NCBI GenBank assembly: GCA_002238725.1
Contig: MPMX01000028.1
Location: 1-56,145 of the forward strand
Length of the DNA: 56,145 nucleotides
Direction of reading: 5' to 3'
Source of the DNA: Rhodospirillaceae bacterium bin65
GTDB lineage: Bacteria > Pseudomonadota > Alphaproteobacteria > Bin65
Shown: piece by piece, positions 29,582 to 37,813 of the stretch
How the letters are laid out: each line of letters starts with the position of its first letter
Numbering within the stretch: the first letter of the stretch is position 1
Notes under the pieces: model-generated
What the model was told of the DNA's origin: nothing
The model's input: only the letters and a program-made list of their open reading frames with translations
Database searches by the model: none
Made by a program: the position numbers and the translations under genes

Positions 29582-29615
29582 GGCCGGCTGCCGTCCGCCG
29601 TTCGGGCCGGGTTCG

Positions 29616-31034
29616 TCATGCGTCCAGCACCCAGGTGTCCTTGGTGCCGCCGCCCTGGGAGGAATTCACCACCAGAGAGCCTTCCGGCAATGCCACGCGG
29701 GTGAAGGCGCCCGGCACCAGCGATGTGACCTCGCCCGACAGCACGAAGGGCCTGAGATCGACGTGGCGCGGCGCGATGCCGTCCTCGACCAGGGTCGGGC
29801 AGGTCGACAGCGCCAGGGTCGGCTGGGCCATGAAGGCGGCCGGATCGGCGAGGATGCGGGCGCGGTAGGCCTCGCGCTCCTGCCGGCTCGCCTTCGGGCC
29901 GATCAGCATGCCGTGGCCGCCGGAGCCGTGGACCTCCTTGACCACCAGCTCGTCCAGATGCTCGAGCACATAGCGGCAATCCTCCGGATTGCGCAGCAAG
30001 TAGCTCGGCACGTTGGCCAGGACCGGCTCTTCGCCCAGGTAGAAGCGGACGATCTCCGGCACGAAGCTGTAGATCGCCTTGTCGTCCGCGACGCCGGCGC
30101 CGATGGCGTTGGCCAGCGTCACGCCGCCGCCGCGCACCACCGAGAGCAGCCCGGCCACGCCGAGCACGGACTCCGGGTCGAAGGCCAGCGGATCGAGAAA
30201 ATCGTCGTCGATCCGGCGGTAGATCACGTCGATCTGCTCCGGCCCGCCGGTCGTGCGCATGAAGATCCGGCCGCCGTCGACGAACAGGTCCCGGCCCTCG
30301 ACCAGCTCGACGCCCATCTGCTCGGCCAGGAAGACATGTTCGAAATAGGCGGCGTTCAGCCGGCCCGGTGTCAGCAGGACGACCGCCGGGTCTGGCCGCC
30401 CGGGCGGCGCCACGGCGCGCAGGTTCTGCAACAATTGGTCCGGATAGCTGCCGACCGGACGGACACTCATGCCGGCGAACAGGTCCGGAAACAGCCGCAT
30501 CGTGGTTTCCCGGTTCTCCAGCATGTAGGAGACGCCCGACGGCGTGCGCAGATTGTCCTCCAGCACGAGAAAATCGTCCGGCCCGGTGCGCACGATGTCG
30601 ATGCCGGCGATGTGGGAATAGACCTTGCCGGGCAGGTCGACGCCGGCCATTTCCGGCCGGTAGGCGCGGTTGCCGATCACCAGGTCCGGCGGGATACGGC
30701 CGGCCCGGAGGATTTCCTGCTCGTGGTAGATATCGTGCAGAAACATGTTGAGCGCCCGCACCCGCTGGATACAGCCGCGTTCGATCGTCGACCACTCGGC
30801 GGCCGACAGGATGCGCGGCAGCACGTCGAACGGGATCATCCGTTCGGCGGCCGCGCCGTCGCCGTAGAGGTAAAAAGTGATCCCGAGGCGCCGGAACAGG
30901 GCTTCGGCCTCGCCGTGCTTGCGGTGCAGCAGGTCAAGCGGCGTCGCGTCCAGCCAGGATTGCAGCGCCGCCCAGGCCGGCCGCGGCCCGCCCGCCGGAT
31001 CGGTCATTTCGTCGAAAGCGGGACCGCGGAGCAT
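29616..31034 (-). CDS. Circularly permuted ATP-grasp family protein
   Basis: A 472-residue protein of the circularly permuted ATP-grasp type 2 family. Visible blocks: FLHDIYHEQEILRAG near residue 90, DFLVLEDNLRTPSGVSYMLE near residue 155, DVIYRRIDDDFLDPLAF near residue 270 and VVKEVHGSGGHGM near residue 355. It is predicted to ligate an amino group to a carboxylate using ATP. First gene of the ATP-grasp/alpha-E/transglutaminase operon. The start is uncertain among 31034 and 31007. Confidence 0.87.
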   Translation of the reverse strand: MLRGPAFDEMTDPAGGPRPAWAALQSWLDATPLDLLHRKHGEAEALFRRLGITFYLYGDGAAAERMIPFDVLPRILSAAEWSTIERGCIQRVRALNMFLHDIYHEQEILRAGRIPPDLVIGNRAYRPEMAGVDLPGKVYSHIAGIDIVRTGPDDFLVLEDNLRTPSGVSYMLENRETTMRLFPDLFAGMSVRPVGSYPDQLLQNLRAVAPPGRPDPAVVLLTPGRLNAAYFEHVFLAEQMGVELVEGRDLFVDGGRIFMRTTGGPEQIDVIYRRIDDDFLDPLAFDPESVLGVAGLLSVVRGGGVTLANAIGAGVADDKAIYSFVPEIVRFYLGEEPVLANVPSYLLRNPEDCRYVLEHLDELVVKEVHGSGGHGMLIGPKASRQEREAYRARILADPAAFMAQPTLALSTCPTLVEDGIAPRHVDLRPFVLSGEVTSLVPGAFTRVALPEGSLVVNSSQGGGTKDTWVLDA

Positions 31035-31146
31035 GGCCGGGCAGCTAACCACATCGTCGGTTGAGCGTCGAATCGGCGTCCTCGGCAGGTTTCCGCAATT
31101 TGCCGAGACGCTAGGCAACCGCGTGGGACGGGAGTAAAACCGGACT

Positions 31147-32637
31147 ATGCTCACCATGCCGGACCCCGACCGCGACGTCCTCGGCCGGCGCGCGGAGATC
31201 GTCGCCGCCCTGCGCGCCATCGTGCCCGGCGAAGGGGTGATCGACGACGAGACCGGCCGGCGGCCCTACGAGTGCGACGGGCTCACCGCCTACCGGCAAC
31301 TGCCGATGGTCGTCGTGCTGCCGGAGACGGTCGAGCAGGTCTGCGCGGTGCTGCGCTACTGCCATGGCGCGGGCGTCCGGGTCGTGCCGCGCGGCGCGGG
31401 CACCTCGCTCAGCGGCGGCGCGCTGCCGCTGGAGGATGGCGTGCTGCTCGGCCTCGGCAAGTTCAACCGGATCCTCGACATCGACTATGCCAACCGTTGC
31501 GCCGTCGTCCAGCCAGGCGTCACCAATCTGGCGATCACGCAGGCGGTGCAGCAGGACGGCTTCTATTATGCGCCCGATCCGTCGTCGCAGATCGCCTGCA
31601 CCATCGGCGGCAACGTGGCGGAGAATTCCGGCGGCGTGCACTGCCTGAAATACGGGCTGACGACCAACAACGTCCTCGGCGTCCAGATGGCATTGATGGA
31701 CGGCACGCTGATCTGCCTCGGCGGCAAGCATCTCGATGCCGCGGGCTACGATTTGCTCGGGCTCACCGTCGGCTCCGAGGGGTTGCTCGGCGTCGTCACC
31801 GAAGTCACGGTGCGGCTGCTCAAGGCGCCGGAGACCATGCGCGCCCTGCTGATCGGCTTTCCGTCCAGCGCGGCGGCCGGGGCGACGGTCGGTGCGATCA
31901 TCGGCTCGGGAATCGTCCCGGCCGGGATCGAGATGATGGACCGGCCGGCGATCCACGCCGCCGAGGCATTCGTCCATGCCGGCTATCCGCTGGATGTCGA
32001 GGCATTGCTGATCGTCGAACTCGACGGGCCGGCGGCCGAGGTCGACCATCTGATCGAGCGGGTCGACGGACTGGCGCGCGGCCAGGGCGCAACGGAAATT
32101 CGCGTCAGCCGGACCGAGGAGGAGCGGGTCGCCTTCTGGGCCGGGCGCAAGAACGCCTTCCCGGCGGTCGGCCGCATCTCGCCGGACTATTACTGCATGG
32201 ACGGCACGATCCCCCGCGCCCGCCTGCCCGAGGTTCTGGACCGGATGAGCGAGATGTCGGCGCATTACGGCCTGCGCGTCGCCAACGTCTTCCATGCCGG
32301 CGACGGCAACCTGCATCCGCTGATCCTCTACGACGCCAATGTGCCTGGCGAACTGGAGCGGGCCGAGGAATTCGGCGCGGACATTCTCAAGCTCTGCGTC
32401 GAGGTCGGCGGCGTGCTGACCGGCGAACACGGCGTCGGCGTCGAGAAGCGGGATCTTATGGGCGAAATGTTCAGCGAGGACGATCTCAAGCAGCAGCAGC
32501 GCGTGAAATGCGCCTTCGACCCGGACCAGCTGCTCAACCCAGGCAAGGTCTTCCCCCGGCTGCACCGCTGCGCCGAACTGGGCCGGGTCCATATCCACGG
32601 CGGCCAAACGCGATTCCCCGATCTGCCGCGGTTCTGA
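31147..32637 (+). CDS. glcD: Glycolate oxidase subunit GlcD (FAD-linked)
   Basis: A 496-residue FAD-dependent oxidase subunit. The FAD-binding region shows PRGAGTSLSGGALP near residue 80 and IGGNVAENSGGVHCLKYG near residue 155. The C-terminal catalytic block contains FHAGDGNLHP and GEHGVGVEKRD. GlcD with GlcE and GlcF oxidises glycolate to glyoxylate at the membrane, feeding electrons to quinone. First gene of glcDEF, 5 bp before glcE. It is divergent from the ATP-grasp operon. Confidence 0.93.
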   Translation: MLTMPDPDRDVLGRRAEIVAALRAIVPGEGVIDDETGRRPYECDGLTAYRQLPMVVVLPETVEQVCAVLRYCHGAGVRVVPRGAGTSLSGGALPLEDGVLLGLGKFNRILDIDYANRCAVVQPGVTNLAITQAVQQDGFYYAPDPSSQIACTIGGNVAENSGGVHCLKYGLTTNNVLGVQMALMDGTLICLGGKHLDAAGYDLLGLTVGSEGLLGVVTEVTVRLLKAPETMRALLIGFPSSAAAGATVGAIIGSGIVPAGIEMMDRPAIHAAEAFVHAGYPLDVEALLIVELDGPAAEVDHLIERVDGLARGQGATEIRVSRTEEERVAFWAGRKNAFPAVGRISPDYYCMDGTIPRARLPEVLDRMSEMSAHYGLRVANVFHAGDGNLHPLILYDANVPGELERAEEFGADILKLCVEVGGVLTGEHGVGVEKRDLMGEMFSEDDLKQQQRVKCAFDPDQLLNPGKVFPRLHRCAELGRVHIHGGQTRFPDLPRF

Positions 32638-32642
32638 CCGCC

Positions 32643-33854
32643 GTGACCGAGAGCCTCTCGCCAAAGACCCATGACGATATTCTGGATGCCGTCCGCTGGG
32701 CGGTCGCCGAACAGGCGCCGCTGGAGATCGTCGCCGGCGGCACCAAGCGGGGCTGGGGCAGGCCGCTTAAAACCAACCATGTGCTCGACATGTCATCGTT
32801 CGCCGGCATCCGGCTCTATGAGCCGGAAGAACTGATCCTGCAGGCAGCAGCGGCGACGCCGCTCGCCGAGGTCGAATCGGCATTGGCGCAAAGCGGCCAG
32901 CAGTTCGCTTTCGAGCCGCCGGATTTCGGACCGCTGTTTGGCCGTCCCGCCGGGCAGCAGACGCTGGGCGGCGCGCTCATGGCCAACCTGGCCGGGCCGC
33001 GGCGCATCAAGGCGGGCGCAGCGCGCGACCATTTCCTCGGCTTCATCGGCGTCAGCGGCCGGGGCGAGACCTTCAAGTCCGGCGGCCGGGTGATGAAGAA
33101 CGTCACCGGTTACGATCTGTGCAAGCTGATGGCCGGGTCGTTCGGCACGCTCGCCGTGCTCAGCGAGGTGACAGTGAAGGTGCTGCCGGCGGGCGAGAAG
33201 ACGCGAACCGTGCTGGTTTATGGCCTGGACGACGAGCGGGCGGCGGCGGCCATGGCGGCAGCGCTCAACTCTTCCCACGAGGTATCCGGCGCTGCGCATC
33301 TGCCGGCCGGCATCGCGGCGCAATCGGCGGTCGGCTTTGTCCACGATCCCGGAACGCCGGTCACGGCGGTCCGGGTCGAGGGGCCGGGGCCGTCGGTCGA
33401 GCATCGCTGCGCGGCTTTGCGCACCCTGCTGGGTGGGCGGGGCGCGACGGAGGAACTGCACGGCCGCAACTCCGCGGCCCTGTGGGCCGAAGTACGGGAC
33501 GTCTCGTATTTCGCCGGAGAGCCGGCGAGGGCGGTCTGGCGCCTGTCCGCGCCGCCCGCCGCAGCCGCCGGTTTTCTGCCGGACCTCGTGCGGGATACCG
33601 GCGCCGAACAATTCTCCGACTGGGGCGGCGGGCTGGTCTGGCTGTCGGCACCGCCCGACGAAGCCGCGGCAAACCGGGTCCGCGCCGCCGCCGCCGGCTG
33701 CGGCGGCCACGCCACGCTGGTGCGCGGACCGGACGCGCTGCGCGCTGCCGTCCCGGTGTTCCAGCCCCAGCCGGCGCCGGTCGCCGCGCTGAGCGAGCGG
33801 CTGCGCGAGCAGTTCGACCCCAGCGGCGTGCTCAATCCCGGCAGGATGGGGTAG
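32643..33854 (+). CDS. glcE: Glycolate oxidase subunit GlcE (FAD-binding)
   Basis: A 403-residue protein with a PCMH-type FAD-binding N-terminus (IVAGGTKRGWG near residue 32) and the GlcE block GGRVMKNVTGYDLCKLMAGSFG near residue 148. It starts with GTG five bases after glcD; the ATG alternatives are far inside the domain. It ends four bases before glcF. Works as the second flavin subunit of glycolate oxidase. Confidence 0.9.
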   Translation: MTESLSPKTHDDILDAVRWAVAEQAPLEIVAGGTKRGWGRPLKTNHVLDMSSFAGIRLYEPEELILQAAAATPLAEVESALAQSGQQFAFEPPDFGPLFGRPAGQQTLGGALMANLAGPRRIKAGAARDHFLGFIGVSGRGETFKSGGRVMKNVTGYDLCKLMAGSFGTLAVLSEVTVKVLPAGEKTRTVLVYGLDDERAAAAMAAALNSSHEVSGAAHLPAGIAAQSAVGFVHDPGTPVTAVRVEGPGPSVEHRCAALRTLLGGRGATEELHGRNSAALWAEVRDVSYFAGEPARAVWRLSAPPAAAAGFLPDLVRDTGAEQFSDWGGGLVWLSAPPDEAAANRVRAAAAGCGGHATLVRGPDALRAAVPVFQPQPAPVAALSERLREQFDPSGVLNPGRMG

Positions 33855-33857
33855 GGC

Positions 33858-35162
33858 ATGCAGACGAATTTCACCCTGGCGCAGCTCGCCGATCCGGCCA
33901 TCGAAACGGTCAACGGCATCCTGCGCTCCTGCGTGCATTGCGGCTTCTGCACCGCGACCTGTCCGACCTATGTTCTGCTCGGCGACGAGCTCGACAGCCC
34001 ACGCGGCCGCATCTACCAGCTGAAGAGCTTTATCGAGGAGGACCGCCCGCCGACCGCCGAGGAGGTCAAGCATATCGACCGCTGCCTCTCGTGCCTGAGC
34101 TGCATGACGACCTGCCCCGCCTCGGTCCACTACATGCACCTGGTCGATCACGGCCGGGCGCATATCGAGGAGACATACGAGCGCCCGCTCGTCGACCGGC
34201 TGACCCGCGCCTTCATCGCCCTGCTGCTGCCGCGGCCCGGCCTGTTCCGCGCGATGCTGATCGCCGGCTCGCTGGCCCGGCCGTTCCGGGCGCTCATGCC
34301 GAAGCGGCTGCGCACCATGCTCGACCTGCTGCCGGCAAAGGTGCCGGGGCCGGGCTGGGCCGACCGGGAAGCAGTCTTCCCGGCCCCCGAAACGGGTTCG
34401 GGCGGCGAGCCGGCCGGCAAGCGGGTCGCCATGCTGGCCGGCTGCGCCCAGCAGGTTCTCGGGCCGCAGGTCAACGAGGCTACCGTGCGCCTGCTCAACC
34501 GGCTCGGCGTCGAGGTCGTCATCGCGCGGCCGGCCGGCTGTTGCGGCGCCCTCGTGCATCACATGGGCCGGACCGAGGCGAGCCACGCCCAGGCGAAGGC
34601 CATGATCGACGCCTGGACCGCCGAGGCCGACGGCAAGGGGCTCGACGCCATCGTCATCAACGCTTCCGGCTGCGGCACCACGGTCAAGGACTACGGCCAC
34701 ATGTTCCGGGACGATCCGGCCTATGCCGAAAAGGCGGCGCGAGTTTCCGCACTCGCGCAGGACATTGCGGAGTTTCTCGCCGGCCTGGACATGAGCGCGG
34801 TGCGCGCAACGGCGGAAATGTCCGTGACCTACCATTCGGCCTGCTCGATGCAGCACGGCCAGCAGATCAAGACAGCGCCGGTCGACCTGCTGCGTAGGGC
34901 CGGATTTGCAGTCAAGGAACCGGAGGAAGGCCATCTTTGCTGCGGCTCGGCAGGCACCTACAACATGCTGCAGCCGGAACTCGCCGGCCGCCTGAAGGCG
35001 CGCAAGATCGCAAACCTGCGGCGAACTCAGCCCGACGTTATCGCCACCGGCAACATCGGCTGCACAATGCAGCTCGCCGGCGATGCCGGGGCGCCCGTGG
35101 TCCACACGGTCGAGCTGCTCGACTGGGCCGCCGGCGGCCCGAAGCCGGCCGGGATACCGTGA
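33858..35162 (+). CDS. glcF: Glycolate oxidase iron-sulfur subunit GlcF
   Basis: A 434-residue iron-sulfur protein. Two ferredoxin-type 4Fe-4S motifs are intact, CVHCGFCTATCPTY (near residue 22) and CLSCLSCMTTCPAS (near residue 76). Two cysteine-rich CCG segments follow, CCGALVHHMG and CCGSAGTYNM. It passes electrons from GlcDE to the quinone pool. Last gene of glcDEF, and convergent with the MmgE/PrpD-containing operon. Confidence 0.93.
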   Translation: MQTNFTLAQLADPAIETVNGILRSCVHCGFCTATCPTYVLLGDELDSPRGRIYQLKSFIEEDRPPTAEEVKHIDRCLSCLSCMTTCPASVHYMHLVDHGRAHIEETYERPLVDRLTRAFIALLLPRPGLFRAMLIAGSLARPFRALMPKRLRTMLDLLPAKVPGPGWADREAVFPAPETGSGGEPAGKRVAMLAGCAQQVLGPQVNEATVRLLNRLGVEVVIARPAGCCGALVHHMGRTEASHAQAKAMIDAWTAEADGKGLDAIVINASGCGTTVKDYGHMFRDDPAYAEKAARVSALAQDIAEFLAGLDMSAVRATAEMSVTYHSACSMQHGQQIKTAPVDLLRRAGFAVKEPEEGHLCCGSAGTYNMLQPELAGRLKARKIANLRRTQPDVIATGNIGCTMQLAGDAGAPVVHTVELLDWAAGGPKPAGIP

Positions 35163-35234
35163 GGGTTCTACCGGTCTCTCCGCTGCCTTAACCCGGATTT
35201 CTCATCAGGATCACGGCCTGCGCCTACCGGGATT

Positions 35235-36644
35235 TCAAACGGAGACGCTGCCAAAGAGTGCAAAGAGCCGTGCGAAATCGGGCAGCGGGTCGCCGAGAAC
35301 GGCCCGTTCGAGCGCCTGCGGCAGTTCTGCATCGGTCGCGCGCCCGGCGTTGGCGCGGAACTTGCCGAGCACCTTGTCCGGGTCGGGCGGCGCGGAGGAA
35401 ACCGGCCGTTCGAGCCGTGAGCCATCGCCCAGGTCGAGGATCAGCACGCCGTCGAAGCCCTGGCCGAGCGCCGGATCGTCCTTGTGGGTCAGCCGCCTCG
35501 CCAGATCGAGGATTGCCGGATCGTTGCGCGATGCGGCATCCAGCGCATCGAGCGTCGCTGCACCATCGGTGAGTGCCACCGCCAGCAGGTAGGGCAGGCT
35601 GGCGATCGCCGCCATCTCGCTGTCAGGCCGGAGCTTGTCGGCCCGCGGCTCGCACACGATTTGCGCCGCCCAGGGCGCGATCCGGCAGACGCCGCCGGCA
35701 ATGTCGCCCGCACCGAGGCCATGCTCGCGCCGCAGGTCGATGGCGGCGTCGAGATAAGGCTGAATGACGTGGGCGCAGGGATAGTATTTGAAATGGGCTT
35801 CCGCGCCGCGCCAGTCCGCACCGAGGCCCCCGGTCAGGGTTTCGGTCCCGATTTCGGCCGGGTCGGCCGGGGCAATGTCCTCGCCGTCCAGCAGCGCGGA
35901 ATAGAGATTGTGCCGGCCGTCCAGCACGCCGGCAGGGCCGCGGAAGCCCTGCGCCGCCATCTGCGCGGCCACGATGCCGCCATGGGCCGCCCAGCCGGCG
36001 TGCAGCCATTTCGACCACGAACCGTCGGCCACGAAAGCCATCAGGCCGCCCGCCATGCTGCCGGCAAGGCCGAAAGCATTTGCGATCGCCGCGCCGTCCA
36101 GACCCATGAGGCGACCGGCTGCGGCCGCCGCCGCGAACGGGCCGACGACGCCGGTGGCGTGCAGGCCGCGGACGTGGAAACGCCGGCCCGCAACGCTGCC
36201 CAGCCGCGCGGCCACCTCGTAACCGGCGACGATGGCCGCGGCAATGTCGGTATCGTTCGCCCCGCAGGATTCGCCGGCCGCCAGGGCGGTCGGCACGACG
36301 ACCGAGCCGGGATGGACGACCGAATCCTGAAAGGTATCGTCGAAATCGCGGCAATGGGCGGTCACGCCGTGCACGAAGACCGCCCAGGCCGCCGCCGCCC
36401 GGCCGCCTTCGGCGAGGATGCCGGCCTCGCCGGAAACCCCCTGACGTCCGGCGATATGGCGAACTGCCGCCGCCGCGTCGGTCGAGGAACCGGCAAGGAT
36501 GAGGCCGAGCGTATCCAGCACGCGCAGGCCGATCAGCCGATGCTGCGCCGCCGGCACGTCCGCCCATCGCAGGCCGGCCGTCCAGTCGGCGAGGACGCGC
36601 GCCGCGGGCCGGCCGGGCGCCCTGCCGTTCGAGGCGCCGGTCAC
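35235..36644 (-). CDS. MmgE/PrpD family protein
   Basis: A 469-residue protein of the 2-methylcitrate dehydratase-like superfamily. Typical segments are AVFVHGVTAHCRDFDDTF near residue 90, HPGSVVVPTALA, and KYYPCAHVIQPYLDAA near residue 285. Many members are dehydratases or decarboxylases (for example on cis-aconitate) of unknown substrate. It starts with GTG inside the stop of the iron alcohol dehydrogenase gene (GTGA overlap), making it the last gene of a four-gene operon. Confidence 0.87.
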   Translation of the reverse strand: MTGASNGRAPGRPAARVLADWTAGLRWADVPAAQHRLIGLRVLDTLGLILAGSSTDAAAAVRHIAGRQGVSGEAGILAEGGRAAAAWAVFVHGVTAHCRDFDDTFQDSVVHPGSVVVPTALAAGESCGANDTDIAAAIVAGYEVAARLGSVAGRRFHVRGLHATGVVGPFAAAAAAGRLMGLDGAAIANAFGLAGSMAGGLMAFVADGSWSKWLHAGWAAHGGIVAAQMAAQGFRGPAGVLDGRHNLYSALLDGEDIAPADPAEIGTETLTGGLGADWRGAEAHFKYYPCAHVIQPYLDAAIDLRREHGLGAGDIAGGVCRIAPWAAQIVCEPRADKLRPDSEMAAIASLPYLLAVALTDGAATLDALDAASRNDPAILDLARRLTHKDDPALGQGFDGVLILDLGDGSRLERPVSSAPPDPDKVLGKFRANAGRATDAELPQALERAVLGDPLPDFARLFALFGSVSV

Positions 36645-37813
36645 AGCGCTTCCCGCAGCAGGTCTTCCACTTCGTCCACCGTCACCGGCCGCGGGACGTG
36701 GGGCATCATGTAATCGTCCATCGCCTGTGCCGCGATCGGACCGAGATCGGCGTCGGTAAGGCCGACATCGGCAAGCCGCTGCGGGATCGGCAGCGCGCCG
36801 ACCAGTTCGGACATGGCATCGGCGGCAAGCGCGCCGGCTTCGTCCGGCGAAAGGCCTTCGCTGTGGACCCCCATCGCGTCGGCGACCCAGATCTGGTCGC
36901 CGCCCAGCGCCGGCAGCAGGTGGCGCATCGCCGGCGCCAGCAGGATCGAATGGGCAATGCCGTGCTGCAAACCGTGCCGGCCGCCGAAGATATGGCCGAG
37001 GGCGTGGACGACGCACACCATCGTGTTGATGCCGGCGACGCCGGACATGAGGCAGGCCATCTGGCAGCCTGCGCGCGCGTCCAGGTCGTCGGGTTTTTCG
37101 AGGGCGCGCGGCAGCGCCCGGCGCAGCAGCCGTGCGCCGTGCAGCGACAGGCCGGTCGTCACCGGCTGCCGGGTGCGCGCGTAGAGGGCTTCGATGCAGC
37201 GGGCCATTGCGGTCATGCCGGTGAGCGCGCTCAGCACCGGGTCGGCGAAAATGGCCATCTCCGGGTCGAGGATCGTCGCGTCCGGCACCATGCGCCGGTC
37301 CCAGAACAGCAGCTTGGTGCGCTTCTCGGGGTCGCGCAGGCCGGCCGTCGGCATGACGTCGCTGGACGACCCCGCCGTGGTCGGCACGGCGATGTGGGCG
37401 ATGCCGGGGTCGGGCATCGCGGCGCGTTCCATGCCCTTGGCGCCGAAGTCGATGGTGTAGGGCGCGAACTCGCCGCCGGTTGCGCGGAGCAGGGCGATGC
37501 CCTTGCCGCCGTCGATCGCGCTGCCGCCGCCGACGCTGACAACGGTATCCGCGCCGCAGGCGTCGAATTGCGCCGCCGCCTCCAATACGCAGGCATAGGG
37601 TGTATGCGCGGTGATGCCGTCATAGACGCTGGCCAGCCGGTCGCCGAGCGACAGCCGGACTCTTTCCAGCATCGGCCCGGAAGCGACCGTCCGGCCGCAG
37701 ACCACCAAGGCGCGCGACCGGCCGAATTCGGCCATCAATTCAGGCAGCCGGGCGACGCTGCCGCGGCCGTGGCAGACCTTGCGGGGCCACTCCTGGAACA
37801 TGCCGTCATGCAT
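36641..37813 (-). CDS. Iron-containing alcohol dehydrogenase (maleylacetate reductase-like group)
   Basis: A 390-residue group III alcohol dehydrogenase. The NAD-binding GGGSAIDGGKGIALL is near residue 98, PTTAGSSSDVMPTA near residue 140, and the iron ligands fall in the ALGHIFGGRHGLQHGIAHSILL region near residue 265. Enzymes of this type reduce aldehydes/ketones or maleylacetate with NAD(P)H. It overlaps the molybdenum hydroxylase gene by 8 bp upstream and the PrpD-like gene by 4 bp downstream, so it is firmly within one operon. Confidence 0.88.
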   Translation of the reverse strand: MHDGMFQEWPRKVCHGRGSVARLPELMAEFGRSRALVVCGRTVASGPMLERVRLSLGDRLASVYDGITAHTPYACVLEAAAQFDACGADTVVSVGGGSAIDGGKGIALLRATGGEFAPYTIDFGAKGMERAAMPDPGIAHIAVPTTAGSSSDVMPTAGLRDPEKRTKLLFWDRRMVPDATILDPEMAIFADPVLSALTGMTAMARCIEALYARTRQPVTTGLSLHGARLLRRALPRALEKPDDLDARAGCQMACLMSGVAGINTMVCVVHALGHIFGGRHGLQHGIAHSILLAPAMRHLLPALGGDQIWVADAMGVHSEGLSPDEAGALAADAMSELVGALPIPQRLADVGLTDADLGPIAAQAMDDYMMPHVPRPVTVDEVEDLLREAL

